Part shown: in pieces, positions 1-6,568 of the stretch
Position numbering within the stretch: position 1 is the first letter of the stretch
Layout of the letters: every line of letters starts with the position of its first letter
Source of the DNA: CAVVDT01 sp964568825
Lineage (GTDB): Bacteria; Pseudomonadota; Alphaproteobacteria; Rhizobiales; Aestuariivirgaceae
NCBI GenBank assembly: GCA_964568825.1
Contig: CAZMSA010000087.1
Span: 1 to 15,821, forward strand
DNA: 15,821 bases
Direction of reading: 5' to 3'
Notes under the pieces: generated by a model
Told to the model about the DNA's origin: nothing
The model's database searches: none
The model's input: only the letters and a program-made list of their open reading frames with translations
Position numbers and translations under genes: made by a program

Positions 1-583
1 CGATGCGCGCCATGCGTTCCTGGATGAGGCGGCGGTCGGCCTCGATCTGGGTTTCACCGGGGCCGCCCAGGAAGCCGAAGCCACCGCGCTGGCGCTCCAG
101 ATGGGTCCACGAGCGTACCAGCCGGCTCTTTTGCCAGCCGAGATGGGCCAGTTCCACCTGCAGGACCCCTTCGCTGGTGCGCGCCCGGCGGCCGAAGATT
201 TCCAGGATCAGGCCGGTGCGATCAAGCACCTTGGCCTTTGTGGCGCGCTCCAGGTTGCGTTGCTGGCCGGGCGACAGGGCCGTGTCGACCACGATCAGTT
301 CAGCCCGGGTCTGTTCCACCAGGCGCTGAAGCTCTTCTGCCTTGCCGCTGCCGATATAGGTCGCCGGAGTCACCCGCAGCAAAGGCACGATGAGGCTGGC
401 GCGAATGTCCAGATCGATGGCCTGCGCCAGCCCTATGGCTTCTTCGAGCCTGGCCTCGGGCAAGCGCGCACCCTTGGCGCCCTTGAGTGCCGGGTGCACG
501 ATTATGGCGCGCGCCGATACGCGGCGCGGCGGAGCGGTCTCGCTGCCGTGGTTGCCGGCGCTGCCGCCAAATCCCCTGTCAAT
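1..583 (-). CDS. hflX: GTPase HflX, N-terminal part (runs off left edge)
   Basis: Ribosome-associated GTPase of the HflX family, which binds the 50S subunit and rescues or splits stalled ribosomes under stress. The visible part is the N-terminal HflX domain. It contains the glycine-rich linker with the family signature GPGETQIEADRR, encoded around positions 32-64, which precedes the G domain. The G domain lies beyond the window edge. Upstream, YIGSGKAEEL and SPGQQRNLE match the family's N-domain. The start is uncertain. The frame is open from about 731, but I find no in-frame ATG, GTG or TTG before a GTG at 497-499, which would cut into the first conserved strand (RAIIVHP). An ATT at 581-583 overlapping the hfq stop is the best-placed candidate and is used here. 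The gene follows hfq, the classical hfq-hflX arrangement, and is probably co-transcribed with it. Family identity is sure; the 5' end is not. Confidence 0.9.
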   Translation of the reverse strand, partial: MDRGFGGSAGNHGSETAPPRRVSARAIIVHPALKGAKGARLPEARLEEAIGLAQAIDLDIRASLIVPLLRVTPATYIGSGKAEELQRLVEQTRAELIVVDTALSPGQQRNLERATKAKVLDRTGLILEIFGRRARTSEGVLQVELAHLGWQKSRLVRSWTHLERQRGGFGFLGGPGETQIEADRRLIQERMARI

Positions 584-827
584 CGGTGCCAGCGGCGTCC
601 TCGTCGTAAAGGTTGACCGGCTGACCGGGCATGATGGTGGAGATGGCGTGCTTGTAGACGAGTTGCGACAGGCCGTCGCGCCGCAGCAACACGCAGAAAT
701 TGTCGAACCAGGAGATGACTCCCTGCAATTTCACGCCGTTCACCAGGAACACGGTCAGTGGAATCTTGTTCTTGCGAACATGGTTCAAGAAGGTGTCTTG
801 CAGGTTCTGGGGCTTGTCTTGTGCCAT
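579..827 (-). CDS. hfq: RNA chaperone Hfq
   Basis: Hexameric Sm-like RNA chaperone that pairs small RNAs with mRNAs; in alphaproteobacteria it also affects nitrogen-fixation and stress regulators. The 82-residue product is the usual alphaproteobacterial size. It shows the Sm1 motif (NLQDTFLNHVRK, then VFLVNGVKLQGVISWFDNF) and the Sm2 motif LVYKHAISTIMPGQPV, with the YKHA uridine-binding signature near residues 58-61. The C-terminal tail is short and acidic (DEDAAGTD). A GAGAGG ribosome binding site lies about 7 nt before the ATG. The gene has its own long upstream gap, which may carry a promoter, and its stop codon abuts the beginning of hflX. High confidence. Confidence 0.98.
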   Translation of the reverse strand: MAQDKPQNLQDTFLNHVRKNKIPLTVFLVNGVKLQGVISWFDNFCVLLRRDGLSQLVYKHAISTIMPGQPVNLYDEDAAGTD

Positions 828-1143
828 TTTATGCCCTCTCGGGGGTTATTGCGGCCTGCCGTCATTAGCTAACGCGGCCGATCTGTCGCGAGGCTATTGC
901 TCTCATCCGCCAGAGCTCGGGGTGCCTCTTCCCGGCCCGGTTCCACGTCTGCAAGCTAACACAATTCAACTAACGCAGCGACAGCCATTCGGCGATGACC
1001 CGGATGCGCCGCGCCGGCTTGGAAATACGGCTAGATCAGCATGCAATTGGGTGGTGACACCCAATTGCATAAAAGCTGATCGATTCCAAAAGGCTGAGCA
1101 TGATGTTATCCGAAAAGTGGTGTCCACTTTTCGGCATCATGCT
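828..1143. other. Intergenic region between trkA and hfq
   Basis: About 316 bp with no convincing gene. The trkA-proximal half (1034-1144) is filled by two consecutive long inverted repeats, listed separately. The hfq-proximal half (828-1033) should hold the hfq promoter and leader. It contains the palindrome TTAGCTAA at 865-872 and a relatively AT-rich patch around 955-985, but I could not identify a confident -35/-10 pair. The plus-strand open frame crossing this area has no recognisable protein content. Confidence 0.6.
1034..1081. repeat. Inverted repeat, nested 13-bp and 7-bp arms
   Basis: A perfect 13-bp inverted repeat, ATGCAATTGGGTG (1041-1053) and CACCCAATTGCAT (1058-1070), is separated by a 4-nt loop. 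It is flanked by a second complementary pair, GATCAGC (1034-1040) and GCTGATC (1075-1081), with AAAA bulged out on one side. As RNA it would form a stable hairpin of about 20 bp. It sits in the trkA-hfq gap and could act as a transcript 3' end or processing site, or be one copy of a dispersed intergenic palindrome. It has no U-tract typical of an intrinsic terminator. Confidence 0.8.
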
Positions 1144-1144
1144 C
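1096..1144. repeat. Intergenic palindromic repeat of rhizobial type, at the trkA stop
   Basis: Two-part inverted repeat. Outer arms are GAGCATGATG (1096-1105) and CATCATGCTC (1135-1144). Inner arms are CCGAAAAGTGG (1110-1120) and CCACTTTTCGG (1124-1134). There is a TTAT bulge on the left side and a 3-nt loop. The last base of the repeat is the final base of the trkA stop codon. From general knowledge, palindromes with a CCGAAAAGTGG-like core and GCATGAT-like ends are common between genes in Rhizobiales genomes, so this is probably one dispersed copy. It may also stabilise the trkA mRNA 3' end. Confidence 0.8.
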
Positions 1145-2520
1145 TAGAAATATTCCATGCTCACCCGGAAGAGTTGCTGGATTTCCTTGGCCTGCTCACG
1201 CAGGGCGAAGACGATGATGCGGTCGCGCGGGCGGATTTCGGTGGAGCCGTTGGGAATGATCACCTTGTCGTCGCGCACCACGGCGCCAAGCCGCACGCCG
1301 TCGGGTAAATCTGCCTCGCGCAACGGCTTGCCGATCAGCGGCGAGGTCTCCAGCGCCTCGGCCTCGACCACCTCGCCCTCACCATTTCGCACCGGATGAA
1401 CCCCGCGGATGCGACCGCGGCGTACGTAGCGCAGGATGCTGGACACCGTCACCGAGCGCGGGTCGATGAACGAGTCCACCCCCAGCGGCCCGGCGAGTTG
1501 GCCTACGTCGAGGGCGGAAACCAGCGCCATGCAATGCAGCGCGCCTTCCTGCTTGGCCAACACCGCCGACAGGACGTTGACCTTGTCGTCATTGGTGAGC
1601 GCGATGAATGCCTCGGTCTGGCCAATACCAGCCTCGCGCATGATCTGCTGGTCGAGCACGCTGCCGTGCAGGACTATGGAGCGCTTGAGGCCCTCGGCGA
1701 TGATCTCGGCGCGTTCGCGGTCGGATTCGATGATCCGCACCCGGATGTTGCGGTCGCGCTCTTCCAGCTTGTGCGCCACATAGCGCCCGATGTTGCCGCC
1801 GCCGCCGATGAGGACGCGGCGTGCCGGACGTTCATCGTGACCGAACAGGCCGAGCACCCTTGTCGCCTGGCCGCGTTCGCCGATCACGTAGACCTGATCG
1901 CCCGATTGCATCTGTTCGGCGCCGCGCGGCACGATCAGCTTGCCGTCGCGCACCAGCCCGACCACCACCGCGTTGAGGTCGGGGAACAGTTCGGTGAGCT
2001 GCTTTAGTGGCGTATCGACAATGGGACAGTCATCGCGCAGGTTGATGCCCATGGCGACGATGCGCTCTTCGGCAAAATAGATGGTCTCGAACGCCCCCGG
2101 CAGTTCCAGCCGTCGCAGGACCATGTCGCCGACCGCCAGTTCCGGCGAGATGACGACGTCGATGGCGGTGTGGTCGGTCGAGAACAGGTCGCGGTATTCC
2201 GGCTGCAGGTAGGATTGATCGCGCACACGGGCGATGCGGGTGGGAATGGAGAAGATGGCATGGGCGATCTGGCATGCCATCATGTTGACCTCATCGATGA
2301 AGGTGACGGCGATGATCATGTCGGCTTCGCGCGCCCCTGCCCGCTCCAGCACGTCGGGATGGGCGCCATGGCCGACGATGCCCTGTACATCGAGACTATC
2401 GGAGATCGACTGCACCAGGATCGGTGAGACGTCGATGACGGTCACATCGTTGCCTTCGCCGGCCAACCGCTCGGCAATGCCGCGGCCGACCTGTCCCGCA
2501 CCGCAGATAATAATCTTCAT
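1144..2520 (-). CDS. trkA: Trk potassium uptake regulatory subunit TrkA
   Basis: Peripheral NAD(H)-binding subunit that gates the TrkH/TrkG potassium channel at the inner membrane. The 458-residue product has the typical TrkA double architecture. The first RCK-N Rossmann domain begins MKIIICGAGQVG (GxGxxG at residues 7-12) and is followed by an RCK-C domain. A second RCK-N domain has VLIGGGGNIGRY around residues 235-246 and a second RCK-C domain follows. The ATG at 2518-2520 was chosen because family members start at this residue. The frame stays open upstream into ntrX, but that extension is unlike any TrkA. The ribosome binding site is weak. It lies 61 bp after ntrX in the same direction, a common alphaproteobacterial arrangement, so it is probably read from the ntrYX transcript. 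The channel subunit is not in this window. Confidence 0.96.
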   Translation of the reverse strand: MKIIICGAGQVGRGIAERLAGEGNDVTVIDVSPILVQSISDSLDVQGIVGHGAHPDVLERAGAREADMIIAVTFIDEVNMMACQIAHAIFSIPTRIARVRDQSYLQPEYRDLFSTDHTAIDVVISPELAVGDMVLRRLELPGAFETIYFAEERIVAMGINLRDDCPIVDTPLKQLTELFPDLNAVVVGLVRDGKLIVPRGAEQMQSGDQVYVIGERGQATRVLGLFGHDERPARRVLIGGGGNIGRYVAHKLEERDRNIRVRIIESDRERAEIIAEGLKRSIVLHGSVLDQQIMREAGIGQTEAFIALTNDDKVNVLSAVLAKQEGALHCMALVSALDVGQLAGPLGVDSFIDPRSVTVSSILRYVRRGRIRGVHPVRNGEGEVVEAEALETSPLIGKPLREADLPDGVRLGAVVRDDKVIIPNGSTEIRPRDRIIVFALREQAKEIQQLFRVSMEYF

Positions 2521-2581
2521 GAATGCGCGGCCGCCGGTCGATCGGGCGGCTCTCCCCTGATGGTATCGGCGACCATCCTTA

Positions 2582-3982
2582 TCAACCGGCCTCGGCTTCG
2601 TCGAGGCGTGAAGTGGCGGTGATCCCCAAGAGCTTGATCTTGCGATGCAGGGCCGACCGCTCCATCCCGACAAAATTGGATGTGCGCGAGATGTTGCCGC
2701 CGAAGCGCGAAAGCTGGGCGATGATATAATCACGCTCGAACATTTCGCGCGCCTCGCGCAACGGCAGCGCCATGAGTTGCTCGTTGCCGGCGGGATTGGC
2801 CGCTGCGAGTACCGGCGAGCCGATTTCGGAAGGCAGCATGCTGGCGGTAATCTCGCTGTCGGGCTCGCCGCCGGCCAGGATCAGCAGGCGCTCCACGTTA
2901 TTGCGCAACTGGCGCACGTTTCCGGGCCAGTCATGCATCTGCAGGATGGCGACGGCATCTTCGCCGATGGCCCGCAAGGGCTGGCCTGCCTGTTGCGAAT
3001 AATGCCGGGCGAAATACCTGATGAGCTCAGGGATGTCCTCGCGCCGTTCAGCCATCGGCGGCACCTCCACCGGCACCACGGCTAGTCGGTGATAAAGGTC
3101 CTCGCGGAAGGCCCCGGCCTCGATCAACTGGTGCAGGTCGCGGCTGGTGGACGACATCACCCGGACGTCGACGCGCACTTTCTTGCCGCCATTCACCCGT
3201 TGAAAGGTCTGCTCGACGAGGACGCGCAAGACCTTGCCTTGCGTCTCCAGCGGCATGTCGGCGACTTCGTCGATGAGCAGGGTCCCGCCGTGCGCTTCCT
3301 CGAGCGCGCCGATGCGCCGGGCACCGCCTTCGGCGTCCTCGATGCCGAACAGTTCTTCTTCCATGCGCTCCGGCGCCATGGTGGCCGCCTGCAGGATGAC
3401 GAACGGGCCTTCGGCGCGGCTCGACAGGCCATGCAGCGAGCGCGCTGCCATCTCCTTGCCGCTGCCGGGCGGTCCGAAGATCATGACGCGGCTGTTGCCG
3501 GGCGCGATACGCTTCAGGTTCTGGCGCAATTGCCGCATGATCGCCGACGAGCCGACGAGTTCGGTTTCGACCCCCGCGCGGCCGCGCAACTGCTCGTTTT
3601 CACGTTTCAGGCGCGAGGTTTCCAGCGCCCGGGTCACCACCAGCACCAGACGGTCGGCCTTGAACGGCTTTTCGATATAATCGTAGGCGCCGAGCTTGAT
3701 GGCCGCCACCGCCGTTTCGATATTGCCGTGGCCGGAAATGATGACCACCGGCAGGTCGGGATGGTTTTCCTTGATCTGCTTGAGGACGTCGAGCCCGTCG
3801 AGGCGCGAGCCCTGCAGCCAGATGTCGAGGATGACCAGCGACGGTCGGCGTTCCTCCACGGCCGCCAGCGCTGTGTCGCTGTTGCCGGCAAGACGGGTTT
3901 CATGGCCCTCGTCTTCGAGGATACCGCCGATCAGTTCGCGGATGTCGGTCTCGTCGTCGACGATGAGAATGTCAGCTGCCAT
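2582..3982 (-). CDS. ntrX: Nitrogen regulation response regulator NtrX
   Basis: Response regulator partner of NtrY, 466 residues. The receiver domain covers residues 1-120, with acidic pocket D9/D10, phospho-acceptor D53 in VILDIW and conserved K105 (EKPF). The AAA+ domain has Walker A GPPGSGKE at 170-177, Walker B TLLIDEV near 234-240 and the DWPGNVRQLRN stretch near 351-361. A Fis-type helix-turn-helix lies at about 427-455. Where NtrC has GAFTGA, this protein reads DAEGGARRIGA, so the sigma-54-contacting loop is missing. This is known for NtrX and implies sigma-54-independent regulation of targets (for example nitrogen metabolism, respiration and envelope genes in relatives). The ATG overlaps the ntrY 3' end by 11 nt, with GGAG about 9 nt upstream, indicating translational coupling. 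Confidence 0.96.
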   Translation of the reverse strand: MAADILIVDDETDIRELIGGILEDEGHETRLAGNSDTALAAVEERRPSLVILDIWLQGSRLDGLDVLKQIKENHPDLPVVIISGHGNIETAVAAIKLGAYDYIEKPFKADRLVLVVTRALETSRLKRENEQLRGRAGVETELVGSSAIMRQLRQNLKRIAPGNSRVMIFGPPGSGKEMAARSLHGLSSRAEGPFVILQAATMAPERMEEELFGIEDAEGGARRIGALEEAHGGTLLIDEVADMPLETQGKVLRVLVEQTFQRVNGGKKVRVDVRVMSSTSRDLHQLIEAGAFREDLYHRLAVVPVEVPPMAERREDIPELIRYFARHYSQQAGQPLRAIGEDAVAILQMHDWPGNVRQLRNNVERLLILAGGEPDSEITASMLPSEIGSPVLAAANPAGNEQLMALPLREAREMFERDYIIAQLSRFGGNISRTSNFVGMERSALHRKIKLLGITATSRLDEAEAG

Positions 3983-6293
3983 CTGCGGTCACTCCGGTCT
4001 TCTTGGCTTTTCCGGTGTTTTTGGCCTTGCCCTCCGCGACGGCGGGTTCCTTGCCCGAAGGGGCGCCGAACACCAGTTTCACCAGCGCCCCGCGCCCTCC
4101 GTGGAAGTCGGCCGGCGCATCGGCGAGGACAACCTGTCCGCCATGCTCTTCCATAATGCGCTGGACGATGGCAAGGCCGAGGCCGGTGCCCTTTTCGCGG
4201 GTGGTCATGTAGGGTTCGGTGAGGCGGTGGCGGTTTTGCGTCGGCAGGCCGATGCCGTTGTCGGCCACCGCGAAGACGAATCCACCGTCGTCGCGCATCA
4301 CTTCCACCTGGATGGCACCGGGCGGCTCCGGCTCGCCCTGAAGCCTTTGCTCGATGGATTCGCGGGCATTCTTCACCAGGTTGGTGATGGCCTGGGTCAC
4401 CAGCCGGCGGTCGAAGTCAAAGGTGAACTTTTCGTTCTCCGGCAGGTGGATGTCGAAGGTGATGTCGTCGGCCGATACCCGCTGCAGAACCAGCGCCTCG
4501 CGCGCGACGGCTACCAGATCGTTGGGCTCGAGTTGGGCCGTGGGCATGCGGGCGAAAGAGGAGAATTCATCCACCATGCGTCCTATGTCGCCAACCTGGC
4601 GGATGATGGTGGCGGTGCATTGCTCGAATACCTGCGGATCGGAGACGATTTCACGCTCATACTTGCGCCTTAGACGCTCGGCCGAAAGCTGGATCGGGGT
4701 GAGCGGGTTCTTGATCTCGTGGGCGATGCGCCGGGCAATATCGGCCCATGCCGAATTGCGCTGCGCCGCGACCAGCCCGGTGATGTCGTCGAAGGTCATC
4801 ACGTAACCGTGGTCGTCTTCGTTGGAATGTTCGGTAGTGACGCGCACGAAGAAGGTGCGGTCCTGTTTGCCGACGTCCATGGAGATCTGCGCCTCGGCGG
4901 TACCGGAGCGCTTCGCCTGAGCCTGGGTGAGCAGCGGCTGCATGGGGCCGAGCACATCCCCCACGGCGCGGCCGATGAGGTTGCCGGCGGTGACCCCGAG
5001 CAGGGTCCTGGATGATCGGTTGGCAAGCCGGATGACGCCATGACTGTCGAGGCCCAGAACGCCCGCCGAGATGCCTGACAGGACCGCTTCGATGAACCGC
5101 CGGCGTTCGTCGATCTGGTGGCTGGCATCGACCAGTTCGGCGCGCTGCACCTTGAGCTCGTCGGTCATCTGATTGAAGGTCCGCCCGAGGGTGGCGAGGT
5201 CGCCGGTGCCCTCGTCAACGTCGACCTTGACATCGAGATCGCCCTCCGATACCCGCCGCGCCGCCGCCACCAGTCCGACCACCGGTTCGACGACCCGGTC
5301 CGAAACCCTCAGGCCGAGCAGGATGGCCGCCAGCAGGAAGACAAAGGCCACCCCGGCATACATCACGGCAAAGGTGAGCTGCACGCCGGTGCGCTGGGCC
5401 ATGAGCTTGTCGTATTCGCGCCGCTCGTTGCGCGCCTTGATCAGTTGCTGGGCCACCGCCGGGTTCACCAGCCGGTAGACGTAGAGATAGTGGTGGGGAA
5501 AGCTCGGCAGCTTGCCGAGGGCCTGCATGACATTGCCGTTGCCGGGACCGGTGACGGCCAGTTCACCGCGCTTGGCGGCTGCCATCATCGCACCGCTGGG
5601 CGAGTGGTAGGTGACCCGGTCATTGACAGTGGCGCTGGCCACCACCTGGTCGGTCTCTGCGTCGATGACGAATACGCCGGCCAGCGCGCGCTGACCGGCA
5701 ATCGCCGCCATGCGTTGGCTGAAGGCCTGGCGATCGCTGTCGAACAGCTGCTTTTGTCCGTTGATGTCGTTGGCGACGGCGGTGATGTCGGCGCGCACCA
5801 GATTGGCCTGCTCGTCGACGTAGGCCTGGGACACCACCACCGATGTATCGACGATGGAGCGGGTATGTTCGGAAAACCACGTATCGAGGCCGCGGTTGAG
5901 CGTGACGCTGGCAAACACCGCGACGATAACCGCCGGCACAACGGCGAAGAGGCTGAGGAGGACGACGATGCGGATATGCAGCGAGGCCCCGGCCTTGCTG
6001 CGGCGGCGCGCCATCAACAAATCGACGATCTGCCAACCGGCCAGCCCGGCCATGATGGCCATCAACACCAGGTTGGCCACCAGCAGGTCGATGATCACAT
6101 AGCGCACCGGCTTGATCGGCGTCAGGCCGGTCAGGATCATGAAGGTGCCGACGCCGGTGGTAACGGCAAGCAAGGCAATCACCAGGCCGACACGAGTCGA
6201 CCAGCGGATGCTGGCACGGGCGCGGCGGACGGACGAAGGCGCGGCGGTCGCGCCGGCAAGCCCGGCCTTCTGGAGATCCACTGCGGCGGTCAT
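3972..6293 (-). CDS. ntrY: Nitrogen regulation sensor histidine kinase NtrY
   Basis: Membrane-bound sensor kinase of the NtrYX system, 773 residues, the usual large size. Hydrophobic segments lie at about 34-58, 64-92, 107-132 and 305-328. The stretch between the third and fourth (about 133-304) is probably an extracytoplasmic sensing region. A HAMP linker follows (about 330-385, EPVVGLVAAARRVSEGDL), then a PAS domain (about 395-510). The HisKA H-box is RRIAHEIKNPLTPIQL with H525. The ATPase domain has N-box NLVKNARESI (638-647), DNGIGLP (678-684) and GTGLGLA (702-708). The C-terminus ends in a Lys/Ala/Gly/Thr tail with an imperfect repeat, GKAKNTGKAKKTG. No strong Shine-Dalgarno sequence precedes the ATG. 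The gene starts a separate transcription unit 275 bp downstream of ntrC. Confidence 0.96.
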   Translation of the reverse strand: MTAAVDLQKAGLAGATAAPSSVRRARASIRWSTRVGLVIALLAVTTGVGTFMILTGLTPIKPVRYVIIDLLVANLVLMAIMAGLAGWQIVDLLMARRRSKAGASLHIRIVVLLSLFAVVPAVIVAVFASVTLNRGLDTWFSEHTRSIVDTSVVVSQAYVDEQANLVRADITAVANDINGQKQLFDSDRQAFSQRMAAIAGQRALAGVFVIDAETDQVVASATVNDRVTYHSPSGAMMAAAKRGELAVTGPGNGNVMQALGKLPSFPHHYLYVYRLVNPAVAQQLIKARNERREYDKLMAQRTGVQLTFAVMYAGVAFVFLLAAILLGLRVSDRVVEPVVGLVAAARRVSEGDLDVKVDVDEGTGDLATLGRTFNQMTDELKVQRAELVDASHQIDERRRFIEAVLSGISAGVLGLDSHGVIRLANRSSRTLLGVTAGNLIGRAVGDVLGPMQPLLTQAQAKRSGTAEAQISMDVGKQDRTFFVRVTTEHSNEDDHGYVMTFDDITGLVAAQRNSAWADIARRIAHEIKNPLTPIQLSAERLRRKYEREIVSDPQVFEQCTATIIRQVGDIGRMVDEFSSFARMPTAQLEPNDLVAVAREALVLQRVSADDITFDIHLPENEKFTFDFDRRLVTQAITNLVKNARESIEQRLQGEPEPPGAIQVEVMRDDGGFVFAVADNGIGLPTQNRHRLTEPYMTTREKGTGLGLAIVQRIMEEHGGQVVLADAPADFHGGRGALVKLVFGAPSGKEPAVAEGKAKNTGKAKKTGVTADGS

Positions 6294-6391
6294 GAGAAGA
6301 TTTTGTCTATCCTTTTGCCGTCACCAGACACACGCGTGAGAAACCACGCACGCCGGCAAGACACATTACCCGGAACAATGGAAACCGCCCG

Positions 6392-6420
6392 ATTCCAAGA
6401 CCTCTGTGGCCAATAGTCAA
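6392..6420 (-). promoter_or_regulatory. Candidate sigma-70 promoter for ntrYX
   Basis: On the minus strand, TTGACT (6415-6420) is followed after 17 bp by TGGAAT (6392-6397). The match is 5 of 6 to the -35 consensus and 4 of 6 to the -10 consensus. It lies about 100 bp upstream of the ntrY ATG, in the only sizeable gap in the ntr cluster. The -35 box shares its upstream end with the palindrome at 6419-6430. Prediction by eye only. Confidence 0.4.
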
Positions 6421-6430
6421 CACCTGTGTT
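6419..6430. promoter_or_regulatory. Palindrome at the ntrYX promoter (possible operator)
   Basis: The perfect 12-bp palindrome AACACCTGTGTT overlaps the upstream edge of the candidate -35 box. Its size and placement suit a dimeric regulator. A second perfect palindrome, GTTTTG-GGG-CAAAAC, lies at 6445-6459, about 15 bp further upstream. I cannot name a regulator; the sites do not match the NtrC consensus as I know it. Confidence 0.4.
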
Positions 6431-6568
6431 GTAAAAGTGTGACAGTTTTGGGGCAAAACCCGCCGACCGCTGCCGACGCCTGACCGGTCATTGCGCAAAA
6501 CGGCTGAAACCCCAGGAGTTCAGTGGACTTTTATGGCCCGGGAAGGGCATACGGGCAGCGGCAGGCCG

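Larger units (their letters stand above)
6294..6568 (-). other. Intergenic region between ntrC and ntrY
   Basis: This 275-bp gap separates the dusB-ntrBC operon from ntrYX. It contains a sigma-70-like promoter candidate and two short perfect palindromes (listed separately). I see no clear intrinsic terminator for ntrC and no small gene with recognisable content. Confidence 0.6.

Noticed and set aside
1034..1144. CRISPR or classical intrinsic terminator at the twin hairpins
   Set aside because: The two palindromes differ in sequence and are not a regular repeat-spacer array. Neither is followed by a T-tract on the minus strand.
700..1308. 202-residue plus-strand open frame across the hfq-trkA gap
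   Set aside because: It spans antisense hfq, the palindromes and antisense trkA, and has no protein-like motif or ribosome binding site.
2521..2733. N-terminal extension of TrkA by 71 residues into ntrX
   Set aside because: The extension is low-complexity and unlike TrkA, whose family starts at MKIIICGAGQVG; the frame is open only because of the overlap with ntrX.
3089..4156. 355-residue plus-strand open frame opposite ntrX
   Set aside because: It is an antisense shadow of ntrX with no family-like motifs.
5118..6416. 432-residue plus-strand open frame opposite ntrY
   Set aside because: The composition is rich in His, Asp and Gly, as expected from reading a GC-rich gene backwards; no domain is seen and ntrY is certain.
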